In this document: piece by piece, positions 1 to 5,593 of the stretch
Layout of the letters: the number at the start of each line of letters is the position of its first letter
How positions within the stretch are numbered: the stretch's first letter is position 1
DNA from: Desulfobacterales bacterium
GTDB taxonomy: Bacteria; Desulfobacterota; Desulfobacteria; Desulfobacterales; UBA11574
Reading direction: 5' to 3'
Assembly: GCA_030145595.1 (NCBI GenBank)
Contig: JAQYVG010000062.1
Location: 1-14,296 of the forward strand
DNA length: 14,296 nucleotides
Made by a program: the position numbers and the translations under genes
Notes under the pieces: model-generated
Database searches by the model: none
What the model was told of the DNA's origin: nothing
The model's input: the letters and a program-made list of their open reading frames with translations, nothing else

Positions 1-73
1 ACTTTAGTACGTCGAGGGCGGAAACCCGCGGAGAACGCCGCTCATCGGAAAAATAGCCATTTATGGATGGAAA

Positions 74-1222
74 CTAAAATACGCCTTTATCTGCAAACTC
101 CTTGATCTGATCTTCGCCATAGCCGAGTTCTTTGAGGATGGGTATCGTGCTTTCTCCAAAATTGACCGGCGGAGTGCGGATCGAGCCGGGAGTTTCGCTC
201 AGCTTCACGGGCACTCCCAAAGTTGTGGTGGTTTCCCCTTTTTGGTCACGGATGTCAACCACCATGTTGCGTTGCCGAAAAAGGGGCTCTTGCAGTACTT
301 CTTGCAAGTTGCGGACCGGCCCCCAGCAGATATCCATATCGGCCAGTTCGGATTCCCATTCAGTCAGGGTCTTTTGTTTGAAGGTTGTACGCAAGCAATC
401 AACGATTTCAAGCCGGCGCTTTTCATCGTACTGCAATGATGCGTATGCCGGCACCCCCAGATGGTCGCACAGGCGCTTCCAGAAGCGGTTTTCCACGGCA
501 CCGATGGAGAGGTAGCGTCCGTCAGCTGTCTCGTAGGTGTTGTAACAGGCATAGCGATGGGAAAGTAGTATTTCACCCCGCTTGGGGTCCTCGCCGGTGC
601 GCTGCTGTAAAAAAAGAGTCAGCGGCAGCAGGCTGACCATGGAATCGGTCATGGAAATATCGATATATTGTCCCTTCCCGGTCCTTTCCCGGGCCACCAG
701 CGCCAGCAGAATTCCGATGGCGGCATTCATACCGCCGCCGGCGATATCGGCGATTTGGACCCCTGGAATCGAGGGCGGACGATCGGGTTCGCCGATCAGA
801 TCCAACACACCGGAATGAGCTAAAAAATTTACATCGTGTCCGGCCCGATCGCGGCAAGGTCCGGTCTGGCCGTAACCCGTGATGGAGCAGTAAATGATTT
901 TCGAGTTGATCTTGCAAACCGTATCGTAATCAATGCCGAGCCTGTGGACCACCCCGGGACGAAATCCCTCCAAAAGAACATCGGCCCTTTCAACCAAGCG
1001 GAAGAAGATCTCTTTGCCTTCCAAAGTCTTCAAATTCAACGACATATGTTCTTTGTTGCGATTGACCGTGGTGATGAACAGGTCGTCTGCGATGAAACGT
1101 TTATCTTCAATTGCGATGACGCGTGCTCCGTGGTCGGCCAGCATCATGGAGCAACAGGGTCCCGGTAACAGACGAGACAGATCCAGTACAGTAATTCCGG
1201 CCAAAGCACCTTCGTTTGACAT
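74..1222 (-). CDS. Alpha-methylacyl-CoA racemase-like protein, CaiB/BaiF (class III CoA-transferase) family
   Basis: This 382-residue protein has the length and fold signature of the CaiB/BaiF family. Within that family the sequence is closest to alpha-methylacyl-CoA racemases rather than true CoA transferases. It has GYGQTGPCRDRAGHD at about 116-130, then a segment with LAHSGVL, IADIAGGG at 157-164, TGKGQYIDISM at 181-191 and GAVENRF at 241-247. His129, Asp159 and Glu244 sit where the mycobacterial racemase has its catalytic His126, Asp156 and Glu241 (family knowledge; alignment done by eye). The expected role is cytoplasmic epimerisation of 2-methyl-branched acyl-CoA thioesters, or CoA transfer if the assignment is wrong. 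The ATG is preceded by AGAGG at 1228-1232 (minus strand), five bases away. It is last in a run of four minus-strand genes, but a 221-base spacer with an inverted repeat separates it from the DUF3108 gene, so it may have its own promoter. The substrate cannot be told from sequence. Confidence 0.9.
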   Translation of the reverse strand: MSNEGALAGITVLDLSRLLPGPCCSMMLADHGARVIAIEDKRFIADDLFITTVNRNKEHMSLNLKTLEGKEIFFRLVERADVLLEGFRPGVVHRLGIDYDTVCKINSKIIYCSITGYGQTGPCRDRAGHDVNFLAHSGVLDLIGEPDRPPSIPGVQIADIAGGGMNAAIGILLALVARERTGKGQYIDISMTDSMVSLLPLTLFLQQRTGEDPKRGEILLSHRYACYNTYETADGRYLSIGAVENRFWKRLCDHLGVPAYASLQYDEKRRLEIVDCLRTTFKQKTLTEWESELADMDICWGPVRNLQEVLQEPLFRQRNMVVDIRDQKGETTTTLGVPVKLSETPGSIRTPPVNFGESTIPILKELGYGEDQIKEFADKGVF

Positions 1223-1269
1223 AAATACCTCTTTTAACTTATATTATCTCGGTAAAAATATTGAAGATA

Positions 1270-1364
1270 ATCACGAAAACACCCCGGTAAAACAGGCTAT
1301 GCCTCGGAGCATGCGAAATAAAAATTATAGTTTTCGTGTTTTCGTACTTTCGTGTTTTCGTGAT
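1270..1364. repeat. 95-bp palindromic spacer element built from an 8-base word
   Basis: A perfect 13-bp inverted pair, ATCACGAAAACAC at 1270-1282 and GTGTTTTCGTGAT at 1352-1364, encloses an AT-rich core. The right side is a tandem array of an 8-base word: TTTTCGTG 1331-1338, TTTTCGTA 1339-1346, CTTTCGTG 1347-1354 and TTTTCGTG 1355-1362. The element fills the gap between two minus-strand genes and could act as a transcript-end hairpin for the DUF3108 gene. There is no coding content and no transposase. Confidence 0.75.
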
Positions 1365-1443
1365 AGGCGTTTTTATTTTTAGGTTGTCTGTAATCAGTTT
1401 ATTTTTTTATGGGAAGATGTCGCCATATTCAAACATACCTTTG

Positions 1444-2271
1444 TCAGTCGCCCTTGAGGCCTGTGGACGACACCAGTTCTCCGGTAAAGCTTCCAACAAC
1501 AACTTTGCTTTTTATTTTAACGGGCATGCGCCGATGATCAGCAGTGACCCACAATTGAATTTTGGCATTTTTACTTTTATCAAAGACACCGCCGATATGT
1601 TTTACTTCGGGCTCGATGAGATAGGTATCATAGGTACCGCTTTCAAGCTTTATAGTCTCCCTTTTGATAACGGCAAGTCTGCCGACAACACATTTTTTTC
1701 CATCCGTTACCGGTCGTTCTATAATCAAATCTTCCTTGAGATCAAAAAGGCGCGAGTAATAAAAAGCGGACAAGGGATCAAATGATCCTGGAAGTAAGTC
1801 GATGGGCTCTAGTTCTTCATTGAAATTGGAATATTGAGCTTTGTATTTTTTCCAATCGTATTGCACCACAATATCTCTATGACTATTTCCTTCCAACTGA
1901 TTTTTTTTATACAAAATTGAGCGGGTCATCTTAATGTCAGTATAAGCGTCTATCCTGTCCCGGACTTTATAAAAAGGATCGATAAATTCATTGCTTTTGG
2001 CTGTCAGCAAGAAATGGTAAGATTTAATTCCATTTACAATTTCGATTGGCAGCACTTCAAGGACGGCCTCACCGGCCGGAATAAACGTCCATTTAAGCTC
2101 AAACGTCAGTTTTTCACCGGGATGAAATGGAAAGCTCATGTCTTCTGCTTTGATGTTCTCGCAAAACCCAAGCACAGTCAGAAATATCGCCGCAACCACA
2201 GCAAACGATAATAGAATCCGAAACCATTGATCGCACACATATACTATTGGAGATTTGATAGATTTTAACAT
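1444..2271 (-). CDS. DUF3108 domain-containing exported protein
   Basis: The product is 275 residues. A hydrophobic stretch at about 18-36 (LLSFAVVAAIFLTVLGF) follows a short polar N-terminus and ends at IKA-ED, which looks like a signal peptide or anchor, so the protein probably sits in the envelope or periplasm. The mature part matches the DUF3108 pattern. It opens with FHPGEKLTFELKWTFIPAGEA at about 49-69, has FDPLSAFYYSR at 164-174, and ends with a beta-rich stretch containing WVTADHRRMPVKIKSKVV at 241-258. The length is normal for the family. No catalytic residues are evident and the family function is unknown; family members are predicted outer-membrane or periplasmic beta proteins. The gene follows the HD-domain gene by 67 bases and is probably cotranscribed with it. 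No strong ribosome binding site precedes the ATG, only a weak GGA about eight bases away. Confidence 0.85.
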   Translation of the reverse strand: MLKSIKSPIVYVCDQWFRILLSFAVVAAIFLTVLGFCENIKAEDMSFPFHPGEKLTFELKWTFIPAGEAVLEVLPIEIVNGIKSYHFLLTAKSNEFIDPFYKVRDRIDAYTDIKMTRSILYKKNQLEGNSHRDIVVQYDWKKYKAQYSNFNEELEPIDLLPGSFDPLSAFYYSRLFDLKEDLIIERPVTDGKKCVVGRLAVIKRETIKLESGTYDTYLIEPEVKHIGGVFDKSKNAKIQLWVTADHRRMPVKIKSKVVVGSFTGELVSSTGLKGD

Positions 2272-2338
2272 TTGTGTCCAATTTTTTACCAGTCACTGAG
2301 ATCCAAAAAGCAGCTGATTTTGGATTCTGGCCTTTAGA

Positions 2339-3097
2339 TTATAACAAATGTGTAAACTCTGCCTCAATGACCTGGAACAATTCTTCACCGACGGCAAGCC
2401 CTAAATCGATAAACTGGGGGCCATACTTTTTCCCGGTTTCCGTGCGGAATGTATCTTTGATGTTGGCAATCTTTTCCATTCCCTGGTGGTAAAGGTCTAT
2501 AAATTTTACAATAGGCGTTTTAGAAAAGGTTACCATGGACCATATGGTATCTTTAAAATTGTCAGGTCCCCAGCGAAATTTATCGGCATCATAGAGGCAG
2601 TCAGAAACGAGTACGCCTTCAAGGTTCTTTATTGCTATCGTGGCTTTGAAAGCTTCATGGTTGAGGATTGCCCGTCTGATATCCTCGATCTCATCAGGAG
2701 CAAGGGGATATGTTTTCAAAACTTTCCTGGCATAGGCAGCGCCTTGCTCGGCATGATTATCTTTTTTGCGTTTAAAATCATGAAGGAGACCGGCACATTG
2801 GACAATGAGGACTCGACGATTTGTAAAATCAGCAGCGTGTCCGGCTGATTTACTTTCAACGATCATTAGGGCGCCGGCGTCTACGGCCACCTTAACGGCG
2901 TGCTTGAAGCCATGTCCAAAATCTTCTTCCACGTACTTGGCAACAAAGGCCTGTAATTCAGCAGTGACAGGATGGTTGTCAAGACATTGCCGGGACAGTT
3001 CTTTTGCCGAGGAGTGGTCTTGATAAAAATCAGGGGCAGGCAGGCGTGAAACAATTTGGCGGGCTCGTTGACGCAGACGAGCGTAGACATGTTCCAT
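2339..3097 (-). CDS. HD-domain metal-dependent phosphohydrolase
   Basis: This 252-residue soluble protein has the HD-superfamily metal site in the correct order: His66 in GFKHAVKV, His106-Asp107 in GLLHDFKR, His115 in DNHAEQGA, His147 in ILNHEAF and acidic residues at 166-172 in VSDCLYDADKFRWG. The HxnHD pattern with extra histidines suggests a one- or two-metal phosphohydrolase acting on a nucleotide or other phosphate ester. The substrate is unknown. About 55 N-terminal residues before the domain show no known motif. GGGAGG lies 11 bases upstream of the ATG, slightly distant but acceptable. It is the middle gene of a likely three-gene unit, with 66 bases to the gene before it and 67 to the gene after it. 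Confidence 0.85.
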   Translation of the reverse strand: MEHVYARLRQRARQIVSRLPAPDFYQDHSSAKELSRQCLDNHPVTAELQAFVAKYVEEDFGHGFKHAVKVAVDAGALMIVESKSAGHAADFTNRRVLIVQCAGLLHDFKRKKDNHAEQGAAYARKVLKTYPLAPDEIEDIRRAILNHEAFKATIAIKNLEGVLVSDCLYDADKFRWGPDNFKDTIWSMVTFSKTPIVKFIDLYHQGMEKIANIKDTFRTETGKKYGPQFIDLGLAVGEELFQVIEAEFTHLL

Positions 3098-3163
3098 ACT
3101 ATCTCGTGCCTCCCGGTGAGCGGATCTATTACCTTATGAGGTATTATGATTCTGATAACAGGC

Positions 3164-3658
3164 TTAATTTACAGGAAAAGAGAAAAAATTGCCACATACC
3201 TTCCATTTCCCGTCTTCCTTGACAACATTAATTGTCTCATCAACCTCGTAAGTATTGCCGAGGTTAAATAATTTGGCAACAAACGGATAAACAGGATTTA
3301 TAGCAACTCTGCTTTTGCCTTTTATTTGGACCTGGGCGTTGGTAGCGCTTTGAGATAGGGTTTCGATGTCAATATTGTAAAGCTTATGCTTCATGAAATC
3401 GGTTTTAAAGCCCCGATCTTTTGCCTTTTGAGCGGTCAGATAAATATATTTGTCCACAAGATCAACATCGCCGGATGTCAACCGTTCAGTACAAATTCTT
3501 TCGGCCATTGCTTTGTCTACCTTAAAATAGGCTTTGCTAAATTCAGCCACCGCCCTGCCCGGTGTATCTTTACCGCCGGCAAAAGAAAACAACACCTGAA
3601 CAAAGGACCCCACTATTAACACAAGAATTATAGCTGCAACCTTATTCATCTGAGCCAT
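3164..3658 (-). CDS. Small exported protein, possibly NTF2-like fold
   Basis: The product is 164 residues with an N-terminal signal peptide: the hydrophobic stretch AAIILVLIVGSFVQVLFSFA at about 8-27, then GGKDTPG. The mature part, about 137 residues, begins with a helix (PGRAVAEFSKAYFKVDKAMAE) and ends in beta strands with the pattern VVKEDGKWKVCGNFF. This resembles small NTF2-like or DUF4878-like exported proteins, but that reading is a guess from the layout and not a firm match. Cys56 and Cys155 are the only cysteines and could form a disulfide. GGAGG lies seven bases before the ATG at 3658, so this start is preferred over the internal Met4. It is the first gene of the minus-strand run. 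Its function is unknown. Confidence 0.75.
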   Translation of the reverse strand: MAQMNKVAAIILVLIVGSFVQVLFSFAGGKDTPGRAVAEFSKAYFKVDKAMAERICTERLTSGDVDLVDKYIYLTAQKAKDRGFKTDFMKHKLYNIDIETLSQSATNAQVQIKGKSRVAINPVYPFVAKLFNLGNTYEVDETINVVKEDGKWKVCGNFFSFPVN

Positions 3659-3721
3659 CTGACTTCCTCCCTCCGAGCTTTCCCACTAATAATATTCTAT
3701 AACCCTAATCGAGTTGGATTT

Positions 3722-3753
3722 ACAACTGACAACGGACAACAAACAACTGACAC
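3722..3753. repeat. 7-base word array (ACAACNN), single arm
   Basis: Four consecutive 7-base units lie in the divergent spacer: ACAACTG 3722-3728, ACAACGG 3729-3735, ACAACAA 3736-3742 and ACAACTG 3743-3749, with a degenerate fifth unit after them. No inverted partner is visible nearby, unlike several other arrays in the window. It lies between the predicted minus-strand promoter and the start of the small exported-protein gene, so it would be in that gene's leader. Confidence 0.7.
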
Positions 3754-3758
3754 GTTAA

Positions 3759-3786
3759 ATTCTAGCACATCTTTAAAGATTTTCAG
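3759..3786 (-). promoter_or_regulatory. Candidate promoter for the minus-strand genes
   Basis: Read on the minus strand there is CTGAAA (3786-3781), a 16-base spacer and TAGAAT (3764-3759). TGC directly before TAGAAT gives an extended -10 element. The spacer includes the perfect 12-bp palindrome ATCTTTAAAGAT at 3769-3780, which could be a regulator site or chance in AT-rich DNA. Start of transcription would be near 3750, giving a leader of about 95 bases. Assigned by eye only. Confidence 0.35.
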
Positions 3787-3877
3787 ATAACATGGAATAA
3801 ATCTTGAAACAAGCCTTATTCAATTTTTTAATTTATTACTAATTGAACTGCCTGAATATTTATGATATTCCTATATT

Positions 3878-4372
3878 ATGCCTATTAAAGATATCGCCCA
3901 AGAATTGATTGTCCTGCTAAGTATTTCGCTGTTTGCTGCATTTACGGTAAACTTTTTCTCTCCCAAGGGCATCGCCTTGCTCGGTGACTGGGACACCTCA
4001 AAAGGCGTTATTTCTGCAAAATCCAAAGAAAATGTCGTTGTCCATGAACTTGAAATTGAAAATGTGCTGGCTGCAAAACAGATTTATGACAGCGGCAGTG
4101 CTGTTTTTGTCGATGCCCGCGCTGAGGAGTTTTTTGATAAAGGTCACATAAAAGGGGCGGTATTCCTGCCTGTGGGCCTCTACGATGCCTATATTGACAA
4201 ATTTAAAGCAGCATATCCGCTTTCAGTATACATCGTTACCTATTGTTCGGGCAGAGAGTGTGATGACAGCCATCAACTGGCCCAAAATCTTTTTGCAGAG
4301 GGTTATACCAATATCAGCGTTTTCATAGACGGCCATCCCGGCTGGCAAGAGGCGGGTTATCCGCTTGAATAG
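3878..4372 (+). CDS. Membrane-anchored rhodanese-like sulfurtransferase
   Basis: The 164-residue protein has one N-terminal membrane segment (about 10-27, LIVLLSISLFAAFTVNFF) followed by a single rhodanese domain at about 55-164. The domain shows VFVDARAEEFFDKGHIKGAVFLPVG at about 77-100 in separate matching blocks. Its active-site loop is CSGREC with Cys123 as the expected persulfide-forming residue, and Cys128 five residues later. The C-terminal GHPGWQEAGYPLE is typical of the fold. Family knowledge says such proteins move sulfane sulfur. The anchor places the domain next to the membrane, probably on the outside. The start lacks a Shine-Dalgarno sequence: the bases before the ATG are AT-rich only. 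The length and the N-terminal anchor fit homologous anchored rhodaneses, so I keep this start. The next gene encodes a MauE/DoxX protein, a pairing consistent with an envelope thiol or sulfur redox function. Confidence 0.88.
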   Translation: MPIKDIAQELIVLLSISLFAAFTVNFFSPKGIALLGDWDTSKGVISAKSKENVVVHELEIENVLAAKQIYDSGSAVFVDARAEEFFDKGHIKGAVFLPVGLYDAYIDKFKAAYPLSVYIVTYCSGRECDDSHQLAQNLFAEGYTNISVFIDGHPGWQEAGYPLE

Positions 4373-4375
4373 CAC

Positions 4376-4400
4376 CCCAATTGAGTTGAACTCAATTGGG
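4376..4400 (+). terminator. Hairpin after the rhodanese gene
   Basis: CCCAATTGAG (4376-4385) and CTCAATTGGG (4391-4400) form a perfect 10-bp stem with a five-base loop TTGAA, starting four bases after the stop codon. There is no clean T-run, only TGGTTGCGTGTT, so termination may be weak or the hairpin may instead protect the transcript end. It would reduce but not exclude read-through into the MauE/DoxX gene. Confidence 0.5.
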
Positions 4401-4402
4401 TG

Positions 4403-4437
4403 GTTGCGTGTTACGCGTTACGAGTTGCGCGTTTAGA
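4403..4437. repeat. 7-base word array (GTTRCGN)
   Basis: Five consecutive units with an exact 7-base step follow the hairpin: GTTGCGT 4403, GTTACGC 4410, GTTACGA 4417, GTTGCGC 4424 and a decayed GTTTAGA 4431. The block is more GC-rich than the spacer around it. No inverted partner is seen in the window. Confidence 0.7.
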
Positions 4438-4470
4438 TTTTTAAATATGTAGCTTTAAGATAGTTTTTTT

Positions 4471-4571
4471 GACAGGAATAACTGGATAGATTCGATGATT
4501 TAGTTTTCACAGTTTCTTTGAGAAACTGTGAAAATTATGAATAAATCCTGTCGATCCTGTCGATCCTGTCT
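4471..4571. repeat. Nested inverted repeat with 9-base word arms and a perfect 14-bp central hairpin
   Basis: The right arm is three tandem 9-base units: ATCCTGTCG 4545-4553, ATCCTGTCG 4554-4562 and ATCCTGTCT 4563-4571. The left arm at 4471-4496, beginning GACAGGA, is a decayed inverted copy; 18 of 26 positions match when compared by eye. Between the arms, TTTTCACAGTTTCT (4504-4517) and AGAAACTGTGAAAA (4521-4534) form a perfect 14-bp stem with a three-base loop. The element sits in the rhodanese to MauE/DoxX spacer and ends 29 bases before the downstream start codon. Confidence 0.75.
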
Positions 4572-4600
4572 GAAATATATTTTATTCTGCGGAATTATTT

Positions 4601-5104
4601 ATGTCGTCATATTTAATAAAAATGCTGAATAACAGCTGGTTAGAGTTAGCTGCGCGCTGGTTTTTAGGCATGATCTTTTTGTATGCCAGCTATCACAAAA
4701 TCGCTGCCCCGGCACAATTTGCTAAAATCATTTACGGCTACTATCTTTTTCCGGACATTTCCATCAATATTATCGCCATCGTTTTGCCGTTTTTAGAACT
4801 GTTCTCAGGCCTTGCATTGATCCTGGGCATTTATCCCCGATCGGCTGCGCTAATTACCAATGGAATGCTTCTGGGTTTTATTATCGCTCTTTCCATTAAT
4901 CTGATACGGGGGCAGCAATTCGACTGCGGCTGTTTTCCCTTTGGTGAGGGCGGACATACTTTTACAGTCGGACAATTACTGGTGCGGGATATCGTCTTTT
5001 TTGTTTTAGGGCTGCAAGTCCTTTTGTTTGATAGTAATCGACGCTGGTGTCTGCGTCAAAGCGGTAATATTTTAATGAAGAATCAACACCTTGAGAGCAT
5101 ATAA
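4601..5104 (+). CDS. MauE/DoxX-family redox membrane protein
   Basis: The 167-residue protein has four predicted membrane segments (about 14-31, 54-76, 82-102 and 126-143), the layout of the DoxX/MauE superfamily. The motif FDCGCFPFG at 107-115 supplies a CxC pair (Cys109, Cys111) in the third loop, as in MauE-like proteins linked to thiol-disulfide chemistry at the membrane. The N-terminal half, LAARWFLGMIFLYASYHKI then LPFLELFSGLALILGIYPR, is typical of the group. It is probably partnered with the upstream anchored rhodanese, although a 228-base spacer with a hairpin and repeats lies between them. Only a weak CGGA is present before the ATG. A role in passing electrons or sulfur across the membrane is inferred from family and neighbour and has no direct support. 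Confidence 0.85.
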   Translation: MSSYLIKMLNNSWLELAARWFLGMIFLYASYHKIAAPAQFAKIIYGYYLFPDISINIIAIVLPFLELFSGLALILGIYPRSAALITNGMLLGFIIALSINLIRGQQFDCGCFPFGEGGHTFTVGQLLVRDIVFFVLGLQVLLFDSNRRWCLRQSGNILMKNQHLESI

Positions 5105-5109
5105 AAGAT

Positions 5110-5317
5110 GAACGTCGAACATCGAACGTTGATGATCCCGTAAAAAGTAAGAAAAACGACTTTTTACGAGAGTGTTTTGTATTTGGTCTTTAGTGTTTGG
5201 TGATCTAGCAAACTGGTATATAAGCATATATTTGAAGCAAAACACAAAATACTAAACACCAAACACCTGATGAATTCGATTTTTTACGAATTCATCAACG
5301 TTGGATGTTCGATGTTC
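5110..5317. repeat. 208-bp nested palindromic element made of 7-base words
   Basis: Four inverted pairs are nested or side by side. The outer arms at 5110-5135 and 5292-5317 match at 24 of 26 positions and consist of GAACRTY-type heptamers (GAACGTC 5110, GAACATC 5117, GAACGTT 5124; reverse partners GTTGGAT 5300, GTTCGAT 5307). A 10-bp stem CGTAAAAAGT/ACTTTTTACG pairs 5139-5148 with 5159-5168. Middle arms of another heptamer follow: GTGTTTT 5172, GTATTTG 5179, GTCTTTA 5186 and GTGTTTG 5193, against CAAAACA 5238, CAAAATA 5245, CTAAACA 5252 and CCAAACA 5259. An 11-bp stem TGATGAATTCG/CGAATTCATCA pairs 5268-5278 with 5287-5297. There is no open reading frame worth keeping and no transposase. It fills the first half of the 489-base gap between MauE/DoxX and the activase gene. 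Confidence 0.85.
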
Positions 5318-5424
5318 AAATTGTTGCATCTGAAATTACGACTAAACCTTCATATCACGTTGAAATTACATATACAGGTCAGGAGTTCTGAATTTCTTAT
5401 AGTTCTAACTCGTTTATTGCTTTT

Positions 5425-5455
5425 TTGCTTTACACCATGGCTATTTTGCTATAAT
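5425..5455 (+). promoter_or_regulatory. Candidate promoter of the activase fusion gene
   Basis: A perfect TATAAT at 5450-5455 is preceded by TTGCTT (5425-5430, 19-base spacer) or TTTACA (5429-5434, 15-base spacer). Neither spacing is ideal, but the -10 is exact. Transcription would start near 5462, leaving a leader of about 130 bases before the ATG at 5594. I see no convincing riboswitch or attenuator in that leader. Confidence 0.45.
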
Positions 5456-5581
5456 TAATATAGTTCAAATTTTTTTCGTTTAAGACTTTAGGTTCGTTCC
5501 TCTTGTTGGTATTTTCAGCTATCTGTATCTTTGGCTTCACTGATATCTATGAAACCTTATAATCCAAAAGGGCAGTCCAGC

Positions 5582-5587
5582 AAGGAA
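5582..5587 (+). promoter_or_regulatory. Ribosome binding site that sets the activase start
   Basis: AAGGAA lies six bases before ATG 5594. The in-frame upstream candidates TTG 5531 and ATG 5549 have no such site, and the extra residues they would add have no counterpart in the family fold, which begins at KALGLCLGAST. The start is therefore placed at 5594. Confidence 0.7.
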
Positions 5588-5593
5588 ACGCAC

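Noticed and set aside
2486..2848. 120-codon plus-strand ORF
   Set aside because: It lies wholly antisense to the HD-domain gene, whose metal-site motifs are intact; the plus-strand reading shows no motif.
4471..4571. Insertion sequence or complete transposon
   Set aside because: Inverted arms are present but there is no transposase and no visible target-site duplication; the other palindromic elements have the same limits.
5110..5317. CRISPR array
   Set aside because: Repeat units are 7 bases and directly adjacent, with no spacers of uniform length and no cas genes in the window.
5270..5458. 62-codon ORF upstream of the activase gene
   Set aside because: It starts inside the right arms of the palindromic element, has low-complexity composition and runs across the predicted promoter.
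5531..5593. Upstream extension of the activase gene from TTG 5531 or ATG 5549
   Set aside because: No ribosome binding site before either codon, while AAGGAA precedes ATG 5594 and the fold begins just after it.
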